Part shown: one piece after another, positions 34,983 through 43,562 of the stretch
Position numbering within the stretch: position 1 is the stretch's first letter
How the letters are laid out: each line of letters opens with the position of its first letter
From: Galbibacter pacificus
GTDB taxonomy: Bacteria > Bacteroidota > Bacteroidia > Flavobacteriales > Flavobacteriaceae
Direction of reading: 5' to 3'
Length of the DNA: 64,000 nt
NCBI RefSeq assembly: GCF_029603155.1
Contig: NZ_JAPMUA010000003.1
Coordinates: 496,001-560,000, forward strand
Position numbers and translations under genes: made by a program
Notes under the pieces: model-generated
Database searches by the model: none
Seen by the model: only the letters and a program-made list of their open reading frames with translations
Told to the model about the DNA's origin: nothing

Positions 34983-36947
34983 ATGAAAAAAAAACAAAAT
35001 CTAAGGGATATCGATACCCGGAAACATTCTGGCGAACACAGCCACGATGATGGCCATAACCACAATAGTCCGGAAAAGGCATCAAAATTTAGAACTTACC
35101 TCCCCGCTATTTTCAGTTTTGTAATGCTGATTGCGGGTATTGCCGTCGATTTTTTCGATGCCTTCCCATTTTTCACGGGTTGGATTCATATTCTTTGGTA
35201 TGTTGTAGCCTATATTCCTGTTGGGTTTCCCGTTATTATTGAAGGCTGGAAAAGTATAAAAAACGGCGATTTCTTTACCGAATTCCTATTAATGTCCATC
35301 GCCACATTGGGGGCATTTGCCATAGGCGAATATCCCGAGGGCGTGGCCGTGATGCTTTTTTATGCTGTTGGCGAACTTTTCCAAAGTGCTGCGGTTAAAA
35401 AAGCGAAGGGTAATATAAAGGCTCTTTTGGATGTGCGTCCCAATGAAGCCTTGGTATATCGAAAAAACGATTTTGTTTCCGTCAACCCCGAAACGGTCGA
35501 GGTTGGTGAAAAGGTTCAGGTACGTGTAGGCGAAAAAATCCCTTTGGACGGTAAACTGTTATCTGAAAAAGCTTCGCTTAATACTGCTGCCATTACCGGC
35601 GAAAGCAAACCTGATACCATTGCAAAAGGCGAAAAAGTATTTGCTGGAAGCATAAACTTGGACGGTGTAATTGAAATAAAAACTACTAAAGAATTTAAGG
35701 ATAGTTCTATTGCAAGAATTCTTGATATGGTGCAAAACGCCACCGCCCGTAAATCAAAAACGGAACTGTTCATCAGAAAGTTTGCGAGGGTGTACACCCC
35801 TATCGTGGTATTCCTTGCTATTGGACTGACCTTTTTACCCTATCTATTTGTCGAGAATTACATCTTTGAAGATTGGTTATACCGTGCCTTGATCTTCCTT
35901 GTTATTTCTTGTCCTTGCGCCCTGGTTGTTTCGATTCCATTGGGATATTTCGGTGGCCTTGGTGCCGCATCCCGAAATGGAATATTGTTTAAAGGTGCAT
36001 CCTTCCTCGATGCAATGACTAAAGTAAACACGGTGGTAATGGATAAGACCGGAACGGTTACCAAGGGCGTGTTTAAAATCAAGGATGTTGTTAACAATGA
36101 TGCTTTCCCGGAAGCGGAATTTATGAAATACCTGATGGCGATGGAAGAACAGTCCACCCATCCCATTGCCAAGGCGATTCTGGAATATAAGGCTGAGGGG
36201 GCTGATTTTGAAGCTTCCGAAGTATCCGAGGTTGCCGGAAAAGGCTTGAAAGGCACCGTAAACGGTAAAACGGTTTTAGTGGGTAACGAGGCCTTAATGA
36301 CCTCAAACAATATCAAAGTCCCAGCGGAAACTGATACCATTGTAGAATCTATTGTAATGGTTGCCATTGATGGTCAATTTGCAGGCTACGTAACCATTGC
36401 CGATGAATTGAAGAAAGATGCCCACGAGGCAATCGAACAAATCCGTAAAGCCGGAATATCGAGAATCATAATGCTTTCTGGCGATAAGGATTCTATTACC
36501 AAGGAAGTTGGTAGGGAAATGGGCATCGACAGCGCGATGGGCGGATTGTTACCGGAAGACAAGCTCAATGAAGTGGAGCGGCTCCAAAAAGAGACAGGCA
36601 CTACGGTGGCTTTTATCGGCGATGGCATCAACGATGCTCCTGTACTTGCGACCAGCGATGTAGGTATGGCAATGGGGGGCTTGGGAAGTGATGTGGCCAT
36701 TGAGACGGCAGATGTCATTATCCAGACCGACCAGCCTTCTAAAATTGCCCGGGCCATTAAGATTGGCCGATCCACAAGGAAAATTGTATGGCAGAATATC
36801 GCCTTGGCATTTGGTGTTAAAATTGCCGTTATGATCTTAGGTGCTTTCGGAATGGCGACAATGTGGGAGGCCGTATTTGCCGATGTCGGCGTAGCCTTTT
36901 TGGCCATCCTCAACGCGATACGTTTGCAGAAAATGAATTGGAAATAG
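34983..36947 (+). CDS. Heavy-metal P1B-type ATPase, Zn/Cd/Co (ZntA/CadA) type
   Basis: 654 aa from ATG at 34983; a longer frame from 34932 runs back into the CDF gene and is unlikely. The His-rich N-terminus (HSGEHSHDDGHNHN) replaces the usual HMA domain. CPC is at Cys310/Cys312 (SCPCALVV), the phosphorylation site is Asp354 in DKTGT, then STHPIAKAI and GDGINDAP. Lys in NIALAFGVKIAVM and Asp in FADVG are the Zn/Cd-type (P1B-2) residues. Confidence 0.92.
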   Translation: MKKKQNLRDIDTRKHSGEHSHDDGHNHNSPEKASKFRTYLPAIFSFVMLIAGIAVDFFDAFPFFTGWIHILWYVVAYIPVGFPVIIEGWKSIKNGDFFTEFLLMSIATLGAFAIGEYPEGVAVMLFYAVGELFQSAAVKKAKGNIKALLDVRPNEALVYRKNDFVSVNPETVEVGEKVQVRVGEKIPLDGKLLSEKASLNTAAITGESKPDTIAKGEKVFAGSINLDGVIEIKTTKEFKDSSIARILDMVQNATARKSKTELFIRKFARVYTPIVVFLAIGLTFLPYLFVENYIFEDWLYRALIFLVISCPCALVVSIPLGYFGGLGAASRNGILFKGASFLDAMTKVNTVVMDKTGTVTKGVFKIKDVVNNDAFPEAEFMKYLMAMEEQSTHPIAKAILEYKAEGADFEASEVSEVAGKGLKGTVNGKTVLVGNEALMTSNNIKVPAETDTIVESIVMVAIDGQFAGYVTIADELKKDAHEAIEQIRKAGISRIIMLSGDKDSITKEVGREMGIDSAMGGLLPEDKLNEVERLQKETGTTVAFIGDGINDAPVLATSDVGMAMGGLGSDVAIETADVIIQTDQPSKIARAIKIGRSTRKIVWQNIALAFGVKIAVMILGAFGMATMWEAVFADVGVAFLAILNAIRLQKMNWK

Positions 36948-36956
36948 TACAACAGG

Positions 36957-37124
36957 ATGTCTCAAAGTAGAAGAAATAGAAGAAAGAAAAAAGTTCAAAA
37001 ACCGCCTAAGAACAAAATCACGAAAAAAGATAAAATAAAAGGCATTATTGCCCTTGTTCTCTTGGTTATTGCCGCCTTTCTGCTCTACTTTTTTGTGCTG
37101 AAAGGGAATATTCACAAGCATTGA
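36957..37124 (+). CDS. Small basic single-helix membrane protein
   Basis: 55 aa (ATG 36957, TGA 37122-37124). A strongly basic N-terminus (SQSRRNRRKKKVQKPPKNK) is followed by one hydrophobic helix (IIALVLLVIAAFLLYFFVL) and a KGNIHKH tail. It starts 9 nt after the P-type ATPase gene, so it is probably translated from the same mRNA. I do not recognise a family. A small regulatory or stabilising partner of the ATPase is possible. Confidence 0.6.
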   Translation: MSQSRRNRRKKKVQKPPKNKITKKDKIKGIIALVLLVIAAFLLYFFVLKGNIHKH

Positions 37125-37303
37125 TTGTATTGGTAGTTATAATTTAAAAAAAGAGTTTTCATTTTTTTTTAAGAAAAATCAAAAGTTTGAAAAACTCTGA
37201 GGGAGGATGTTATTTCCAAGTATATTGAATAGAAACATATAATGAACAACCCTGTCAAAAGATTAAAAAAATGTTAATACCAACCAAAACTCTTAAATTT
37301 TCG

Positions 37304-37311
37304 TAAATTTG
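37304..37311 (+). promoter_or_regulatory. -7 element (TAAATTTG) of the copper operon
   Basis: A TAnnTTTG match ending 5 nt before the ATG at 37317, the same near-leaderless arrangement as before the Zn-type operon. No TTG at usual spacing. Confidence 0.45.
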
Positions 37312-37316
37312 CACTA

Positions 37317-37733
37317 ATGAAAAAAACCTTCAATAAAATAGTATCTATTTTAATGGCGTCTATAGTGCTGTTTACTACAATGTCGTTTGCGGTAGATATA
37401 CATTATTGTGGGGATTCACTAGTTGATTTTTCTTTATTTCATAATGTCAAGACCTGTGGAATGGAGAATCAACAACCTCAAAAAAGCTGTGAAAAAGGTT
37501 TCTCCGAGAAACCTTGCTGTTCTGATACGCAAATAGCAATAGATGGTCATAATGACTTAAATCCATCATTTAATAATCTAACTTTTGAGCAACAAGTATT
37601 TGTTGCTACTTTCTATTATTCTTATATAAATCTTTTTGAAGGCTTGGATGAAAATATCATCCCCTTTAAAGATTATACGCCACCCTATCTCATACGGGAT
37701 GTTCAAGAATTAAACGAGACCTATTTAATTTGA
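37317..37733 (+). CDS. HYC_CC_PP family secreted Cys/His-rich protein
   Basis: 138 aa. A signal peptide (residues 1-26, ending SFAVD) is followed by the motif order that names the family: IHYCGDSL, then EKPCCSD, then the late YTPPYLIRD. Likely a periplasmic metal-binding protein. As with DUF6660, it is encoded directly ahead of an RND pump, here the CusA-like one 135 nt downstream. Confidence 0.85.
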   Translation: MKKTFNKIVSILMASIVLFTTMSFAVDIHYCGDSLVDFSLFHNVKTCGMENQQPQKSCEKGFSEKPCCSDTQIAIDGHNDLNPSFNNLTFEQQVFVATFYYSYINLFEGLDENIIPFKDYTPPYLIRDVQELNETYLI

Positions 37734-37745
37734 TTTTAAACAGTT

Positions 37746-37761
37746 CCCGATAATTATCGGG
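37746..37761. repeat. Palindrome between HYC_CC_PP and the CusA-like gene
   Basis: CCCGATAATTATCGGG is a perfect 16-bp palindrome, 12 nt after the stop and about 107 nt before the pump ATG. There is no T tract. It could be an operator or an mRNA-processing hairpin. Confidence 0.45.
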
Positions 37762-37868
37762 AAAATTAGCCCTGTGGTTCCTACCATTTTGGGCTCATTT
37801 TGTTGTGTTTAATTTTCTGAAACCATCAGGATTTTATTCAATGTATAACTGTTTAATTATCAATACCT

Positions 37869-40800
37869 ATGCTAAATAAGGGTATAAAATTCCTCATAGA
37901 AAATAAACTTATCGCTGTTCTTATGCTTACGATCTTCGTAGGCTGGGGCATCGTTAACGCCCCTTTTAATTGGGACACTGGTTACCTTCCCACAGACCCC
38001 GTTGCCGTAGATGCCATCCCTGATATCGGCGAAAACCAGCAAATCGTTTTTACTAAATGGGAAGGCCGTTCCCCACAGGATATCGAAGATCAGATAAGCT
38101 ATCCGCTTACCACCGCTTTGTTGGGCATTCCCGGGGTAAAGACCATCCGCAGCTCCTCAATGTTCGGCTTTTCCAGCATCTATATTATTTTTGATGAAGA
38201 CGTTGAATTTTACTGGAGCAGGAGTCGTATCCTTGAAAAACTCAATTCCCTGCCCAGCGGTTTGCTGCCCGATGGCGTGAACCCAAGCTTGGGTCCAGAT
38301 GCTACCGGATTGGGACAAATATACTGGTACACCCTAGAAGGGCGAGACAAAGATGGAAACGTGACCGGCGGTTGGGATTTACAGGAACTGCGCAGCATTC
38401 AGGACTATTATGTAAAGTATGCCCTTTCTTCCGCGAGCGGGGTTTCAGAAGTGGCCTCCATAGGCGGGTTTCAAAAGGAATATCAAATAGATGTAGATCC
38501 AGAAAAAATGCGGCAATACAACATTGGTCTGGGCGATGTCGTAAGCGCAATAAAAGAAAGCAACAAGGATATTGGTGCGCAGACCCTTGAAATCAACCAG
38601 GCTGAATATCTGGTGCGTGGTTTGGGTTATGTGAAATCGGTGGCCGATATTGAAAACGCAGTGGTCACTTCCGAAGATTATACCTCAATAAGGGTGAAGG
38701 ATATTGCCCGAGTAAGCCTGGGACCCGCTCCCCGTCGCGGAATACTGGACAAAGAAGGTGCCGAAGTGGTCGGCGGTGTTGTGGTAGCACGTTATGGCGC
38801 AAACCCGATGGAGGTCATCAACAACGTTAAAGACAAAATAAACGAACTGAGTTCGGGCTTACCTTCCAAAGAATTGAAAGACGGCCGTACTTCCCAATTG
38901 ACGATTGTTCCGTTTTATGACCGGACGGAACTTATAAATGAAACTTTGGGCACGCTCGATGAGGCCTTGACCCTTGAAATATTGATAACGATATTGGTCA
39001 TTATCGTGATGGTCTTCAATTTACGGGCATCTATACTTATTTCGGGATTGCTACCTGTGGCCGTATTGATGGTTTTTATTGCGATGAAGTTTTTTAATGT
39101 TGATGCCAACATTGTGGCCCTATCTGGAATTGCGATCGCCATTGGTACAATGGTGGATGTTGGCGTGATCCTCTGCGAAAATATTATCAGATATTTAGAT
39201 GAAGAAGAGCTGCGGGTATTGAACGGTGAAACTAGGCAACCCATCAATACGCTCGTCTATAACGCTACTGCCGAAGTTTCAGGGGCGATTGTTACAGCGG
39301 TGCTTACCACTATCATCAGTTTTATTCCCGTATTTACAATGATAGGTGCCGAAGGGAAATTATTCCGCCCATTGGCCTTTACCAAAACGATGGCACTTAC
39401 CGCTTCCATTATTGTTGCCCTGTTCCTGATCCCTCCCTTTGCCGCATTCTTGTTTAGAAAAAAGAGCATTCGGAAAACAACCGGTTATATCATAAATGGT
39501 CTTTTAATGCTTTTAGGGATTACTGCCATTGTCTTTGGATATTGGTTGGGCCTTGTTTTGATTGCCTTTGGTATTGTGGGCTTTTTAAAGGATGCGAAAA
39601 TTGCATCAAGGGTATCAGATAGACTTTTGCTTTCTGAAAAACGGGCGAATGTTGTAAATATGATTATTTCGGCCATAGCCATTGTTTTTCTATTGGCAGA
39701 ATACTGGCGCCCTTTAGGCTTTGACCGTAGTATTTTGATCAATCTCCTTTTTGTAGGGATTATCTGTTTTGGTCTTTTGGCGGCTTTTTGGGTATTTAAA
39801 CATTTTTATTCCCGCATTTTAAAGTGGGCTTTGCGCAATAAAATATTGTTTTTGTGCATCCCTACCACCGTTTTTGTTCTGGGTGTTTTAATAATGACCA
39901 ATATCGGTAAGGAATTTATGCCCTCGCTCAACGAAGGTTCGTTCCTGTTAATGCCCACCTCGCTGCCACACGCTGGCGTAGCGGAAAACAAAAGGGTATT
40001 ACAACAACTGGATATGGCCGTGGCAGGCATCCCCGAGATAAAAACCGTAGTAGGAAAATCGGGGCGCACAGAATCGGCCCTTGATCCCGCTCCCCTGTCG
40101 ATGTACGAAAATATTATTCAGTATAAATCGGAATATATGGAGGATTCCGATGGAAGCCCCCAGCGCTATAAAGTGAACAAAGACGGCTTTTTTGTTCTAA
40201 AAGATGGTGGCTTGGTGACCAATCCCAACAATGAGGTTAGAAATTCTGAAAACTACGAAGACGCTGAGATTGAAGATCCGTTCCTTATTGATACAGGAAG
40301 CCTGATCCCCGATGAAGATGGGGAATTCTATCGCAACTGGAGGCCGGAAATACAATCCCCCGATGATATCTGGAACGAGATTGTAAAGGTCACCAAACTT
40401 CCCGGCGTCACTTCGGCACCCAAGTTACAGCCCATCGAGACCCGTTTGGTAATGTTACAGACGGGGATGAGGGCACCAATGGGAATTAAGGTAAAAGGTC
40501 AGGACCTGAAACAGATAGAAGCTTTTGGTTTAAAATTGGAGGATATCTTAAAACAGGCGAAAGGCGTAAAAAAAGAGGCCGTTTTTGCAGACCGCATCGT
40601 GGGCAAGCCCTATTTGTTGATCGATATAAAAAGGGAACGCCTTGCCCGCTATGGTATTTCCATTGAAGATGTACAGCAGGTCCTTCAAGTGGCCGTGGGC
40701 GGGATGCCTTTAACGCAGACCGTGGAAGGCAGGGAACGCTACGGCGTTAGGGTGCGATATCCCAGGGAACTTCGTGGTAATGCAGAGGCTATAAAGGATA

Positions 40801-41696
40801 TTTACGTCCCCGTCTCAACTGGAAACCCGGTCCCCCTTGGGGAATTGGTGGACATCCGATATGAAAAAGGCCCACAGGTCATTAAAAGTGAGGATACATT
40901 CTTGGTGGGCTACGTCCTCTTTGATAAACTGGATGGCTTTGCTGAAACAAACGTGGTGGAAAATGCCCAAGCCGTTATCCAACAGAAGATCGATAACGGC
41001 GAACTGACCGTTCCAAAAGGGATCAATTACAAATTTACGGGAACCTATGAAAACCAGATCCGGGCAGAGAAAACCTTATCGATCGTAGTCCCGCTGGCGC
41101 TCATCATTATCTTTTTGATCCTTTATTTTCAGTTCCGTTCCGTATCAACATCGTTAATGGTATTTACCGGGATAGCGGTGGCTTTTGCAGGCGGGTTTAT
41201 AATGATCTGGCTGTACGGGCAGGACTGGTTCTTCAATTTCAACTTCTTTGGGGAAAACCTGAGGGACCTTTTCAATATGAAGACCATCAATTTAAGTGTG
41301 GCGGTTTGGGTAGGTTTTATTGCCCTGTTTGGTATTGCTACCGATGACGGGGTCGTTATGGCCACCTATCTTACCCAGACATTTGATAAAAATGATCCGA
41401 CGGACAAAGCGGCAATCCGGGAATCTGCATTGTTCGCTGCTCAAAAACGCATCCGTCCCTGCCTGATGACCACGGCGACAACCATACTTGCCCTGTTGCC
41501 TGTTTTAACTTCCACCGGCCGGGGAAGCGATATTATGATCCCAATGGCCATACCCAGTTTTGGCGGGATGATCATTGACGTTACCTCCTATTTTATTGTA
41601 CCCGTATTATTCAGTTGGAAAAAGGAAGCTGCGCTTTCGCGGAAGCAGAAAGCAATAAAAAGCAATTCAGGAAAAACCAAAAACAGTTCTAGATGA
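37869..41696 (+). CDS. Heavy-metal RND pump, CusA (Cu/Ag) type
   Basis: 1275 aa, longer than E. coli CusA (about 1050) because of additional helices and insertions near residues 540-640 and 760-830. TM4 has GIAIAIGTMVDVGVILCEN (Asp at about 430), the CusA/SilA pattern rather than the DFG...VE pattern of CzcA. It starts with a typical RND helix (IENKLIAVLMLTIF). The TolC-like partner overlaps its stop (ATGATG), while the CusB-like adaptor lies about 12 kb downstream. Confidence 0.92.
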   Translation: MLNKGIKFLIENKLIAVLMLTIFVGWGIVNAPFNWDTGYLPTDPVAVDAIPDIGENQQIVFTKWEGRSPQDIEDQISYPLTTALLGIPGVKTIRSSSMFGFSSIYIIFDEDVEFYWSRSRILEKLNSLPSGLLPDGVNPSLGPDATGLGQIYWYTLEGRDKDGNVTGGWDLQELRSIQDYYVKYALSSASGVSEVASIGGFQKEYQIDVDPEKMRQYNIGLGDVVSAIKESNKDIGAQTLEINQAEYLVRGLGYVKSVADIENAVVTSEDYTSIRVKDIARVSLGPAPRRGILDKEGAEVVGGVVVARYGANPMEVINNVKDKINELSSGLPSKELKDGRTSQLTIVPFYDRTELINETLGTLDEALTLEILITILVIIVMVFNLRASILISGLLPVAVLMVFIAMKFFNVDANIVALSGIAIAIGTMVDVGVILCENIIRYLDEEELRVLNGETRQPINTLVYNATAEVSGAIVTAVLTTIISFIPVFTMIGAEGKLFRPLAFTKTMALTASIIVALFLIPPFAAFLFRKKSIRKTTGYIINGLLMLLGITAIVFGYWLGLVLIAFGIVGFLKDAKIASRVSDRLLLSEKRANVVNMIISAIAIVFLLAEYWRPLGFDRSILINLLFVGIICFGLLAAFWVFKHFYSRILKWALRNKILFLCIPTTVFVLGVLIMTNIGKEFMPSLNEGSFLLMPTSLPHAGVAENKRVLQQLDMAVAGIPEIKTVVGKSGRTESALDPAPLSMYENIIQYKSEYMEDSDGSPQRYKVNKDGFFVLKDGGLVTNPNNEVRNSENYEDAEIEDPFLIDTGSLIPDEDGEFYRNWRPEIQSPDDIWNEIVKVTKLPGVTSAPKLQPIETRLVMLQTGMRAPMGIKVKGQDLKQIEAFGLKLEDILKQAKGVKKEAVFADRIVGKPYLLIDIKRERLARYGISIEDVQQVLQVAVGGMPLTQTVEGRERYGVRVRYPRELRGNAEAIKDIYVPVSTGNPVPLGELVDIRYEKGPQVIKSEDTFLVGYVLFDKLDGFAETNVVENAQAVIQQKIDNGELTVPKGINYKFTGTYENQIRAEKTLSIVVPLALIIIFLILYFQFRSVSTSLMVFTGIAVAFAGGFIMIWLYGQDWFFNFNFFGENLRDLFNMKTINLSVAVWVGFIALFGIATDDGVVMATYLTQTFDKNDPTDKAAIRESALFAAQKRIRPCLMTTATTILALLPVLTSTGRGSDIMIPMAIPSFGGMIIDVTSYFIVPVLFSWKKEAALSRKQKAIKSNSGKTKNSSR

Positions 41697-42925
41697 TGAA
41701 AAAAAGAGCCTATAAAATCGTGTTGATACTTATTGGTGTTTTGTGTGGAGGTTTTGCCGAAGCACAACAACTGGAATCCTACATTCAGGAGGCAGAATCC
41801 AACAACCCGGATATTCAAGCCTTTGAACTGCGGTACAACATTGCGGAAGAAAAAGTGAACGAGGTAAACGCGCTTCCCAATACCGAATTTGGGGCGGGCT
41901 ATTTTATAAGTGAGCCCGAAACCCGTACCGGGGCACAGCGTGCCCGTTTTTCGGTGAAACAGATGCTACCCTGGTTCGGGACGATTACCGCACGGGAAAA
42001 TTACGCTTCTTCAATGGCCGATGCAGAATACGTGGAGATTGCCATTGCCAAACGAAAATTGGCCCTTTCTGTTTCTCAATCCTATTATCAACTATATGCC
42101 ATTACCGCCAAACAGCAGGTTTTGGAGCAAAACATCCAATTGCTCGAAACCTACGAACGTTTGGCACTTACCTCGGTTGAGGTTGGTAAGGCCTCCGCAG
42201 TGGATGTGCTCCGGTTGCAAATCAGACAAAATGAACTAGAAAAAGAAAGAGACATTCTATCGGAAGACTTTTTGGCCGAAAAAACCCAGTTCAACAACCT
42301 GCTCAACAAGGAAGAAAAAGCGCCAATATCAGTAGTAGATACGATGTTCGTTCCCTTAGAAAGCACCAACTTTTCTTCCGAAGGTCTAAAACTTCATCCA
42401 GAAATTTTAAAGTACGATAAGCTATTTGAATCAATAGCACAGTCAGAAGCGCTCAATCAAAAAGAGAGCCTGCCCAATATTGGTGTGGGGCTGGATTATA
42501 TACCCGTTGCCGAACGGCCTGCGATGAATTTCAGCGATAACGGAAAAGACATCTTAATGCCAATGCTGTCCATATCCATTCCCATATTCAACAATAAATA
42601 CAGCTCGATCACCAAGCAAAATGAATTGAGGCAGCAGGAAATAAAAGCGCAAAAACAAGACCGCTTAAATAAATTGAAGACCCTTTTTGCACAAGCCGTT
42701 CAAAACCGAAATTCAGCAAGGATAAGCTATGCAACGCAATTAAAAAATTTAAAGCAGGCCAATGATGCCGAAGATATTTTAATGAAATCCTATGAAACTG
42801 GAACGATAGATTTTAATGATGTACTGGATATTCAGGAACTGCAATTAAAGTTTCAGATGAACCAGATTGAATCCATCAAAATGTATTTCGTGCAATCTGC
42901 AATAATCAACTACTTAACCAACTAA
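41693..42925 (+). CDS. TolC family outer-membrane efflux protein, CusC type
   Basis: 410 aa. Signal peptide (residues 1-24, ending AEAQQ), then two OEP halves (LESYIQEAESNNPDIQAFELRYN and the half after SEGLKLHPEILKYDKLF). It overlaps the pump gene by 4 nt, showing translational coupling, and the HMA-AraC regulator follows 3 nt later. It would form the outer-membrane channel for the Cu/Ag pump. Confidence 0.9.
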   Translation: MMKKRAYKIVLILIGVLCGGFAEAQQLESYIQEAESNNPDIQAFELRYNIAEEKVNEVNALPNTEFGAGYFISEPETRTGAQRARFSVKQMLPWFGTITARENYASSMADAEYVEIAIAKRKLALSVSQSYYQLYAITAKQQVLEQNIQLLETYERLALTSVEVGKASAVDVLRLQIRQNELEKERDILSEDFLAEKTQFNNLLNKEEKAPISVVDTMFVPLESTNFSSEGLKLHPEILKYDKLFESIAQSEALNQKESLPNIGVGLDYIPVAERPAMNFSDNGKDILMPMLSISIPIFNNKYSSITKQNELRQQEIKAQKQDRLNKLKTLFAQAVQNRNSARISYATQLKNLKQANDAEDILMKSYETGTIDFNDVLDIQELQLKFQMNQIESIKMYFVQSAIINYLTN

Positions 42926-42928
42926 AAG

Positions 42929-43495
42929 ATGAAAACAACACTCTACATAAAAAATATGGTCTGTGATCGCTGTATCAAGGTTTTAAAAAACGAATTGAAA
43001 GATGAAAGCATTAAAGTTTTAGACGTAAAATTGGGAGAAATAACTGCCGATATTCAAACCAATAAAGAGAAAAAGACAATAAGAAAAGTAGTGGAATCGA
43101 ACGGGTTTTACATTATAGATGGCGAAAATTTCAAGCTGGTTGAACAAACAAAATTAATATTGATCAACCTGTTAAAAAAGTTACCGTTAGCCGGAAATGA
43201 GAAGCTTTCTGAGATACTTTCAAAAGAAATACACCACGACTATTTCAAAATAAGCAAAATATTCTCCTACAATGAGAAGATCACGATTGAAAAATATTTC
43301 ATCAAACTGAAGATCGAAAAAGCAAAGGAGCTTATTCATTATAAGGAACTCAATTTTACGGAAATAAGTCAGCTTTTAAATTACAGCAACCTAACACATT
43401 TAAGCAACCAATTTAAGACCGAAACAGGAATGAGCCTCACAGAATATAAAACAATGGAAAAAAATTTTAGGAATTCATTAGACCAAATTATATAA
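42929..43495 (+). CDS. HMA-like CxxC domain fused to an AraC-type HTH (first copy)
   Basis: 188 aa. Residues 1-~70 look like a heavy-metal-associated domain: TLYIKNMVCDRCIKVLKNEL (Cys12, Cys15), then LDVKLGEITADI and a final VVESNGFYII strand. Residues ~105-180 are a minimal AraC HTH: ITIEKYFIKLKIEKAKELI, then FTEISQLLNYSNLTHLSNQFKTETGMSLTEYK. A metal-binding domain joined to DNA-binding helices suggests a one-protein copper sensor. It starts 3 nt after the cusC-like gene and has a paralogue at 50034. Confidence 0.85.
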   Translation: MKTTLYIKNMVCDRCIKVLKNELKDESIKVLDVKLGEITADIQTNKEKKTIRKVVESNGFYIIDGENFKLVEQTKLILINLLKKLPLAGNEKLSEILSKEIHHDYFKISKIFSYNEKITIEKYFIKLKIEKAKELIHYKELNFTEISQLLNYSNLTHLSNQFKTETGMSLTEYKTMEKNFRNSLDQII

Positions 43496-43504
43496 GTATA
43501 AACC

Positions 43505-43526
43505 AAAATTATTAAACAATAATTTT
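43505..43526. promoter_or_regulatory. Inverted repeat upstream of the multicopper oxidase gene
   Basis: AAAATTATT-AAAC-AATAATTTT is a perfect 9-bp dyad, 36 nt before the oxidase ATG and just after the regulator gene. It is a candidate operator, or a weak hairpin ending the upstream transcript. Confidence 0.4.
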
Positions 43527-43562
43527 AAAGTAAACAATATTTTTAAGTTAAAAATTTCATCA

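Noticed and set aside
37152..37198. AGAGTTTT/AAAACTCT inverted repeat after the small basic membrane protein gene
   Set aside because: A 31-nt AT-rich loop and no T tract after the stem. Too weak to call a terminator or operator.
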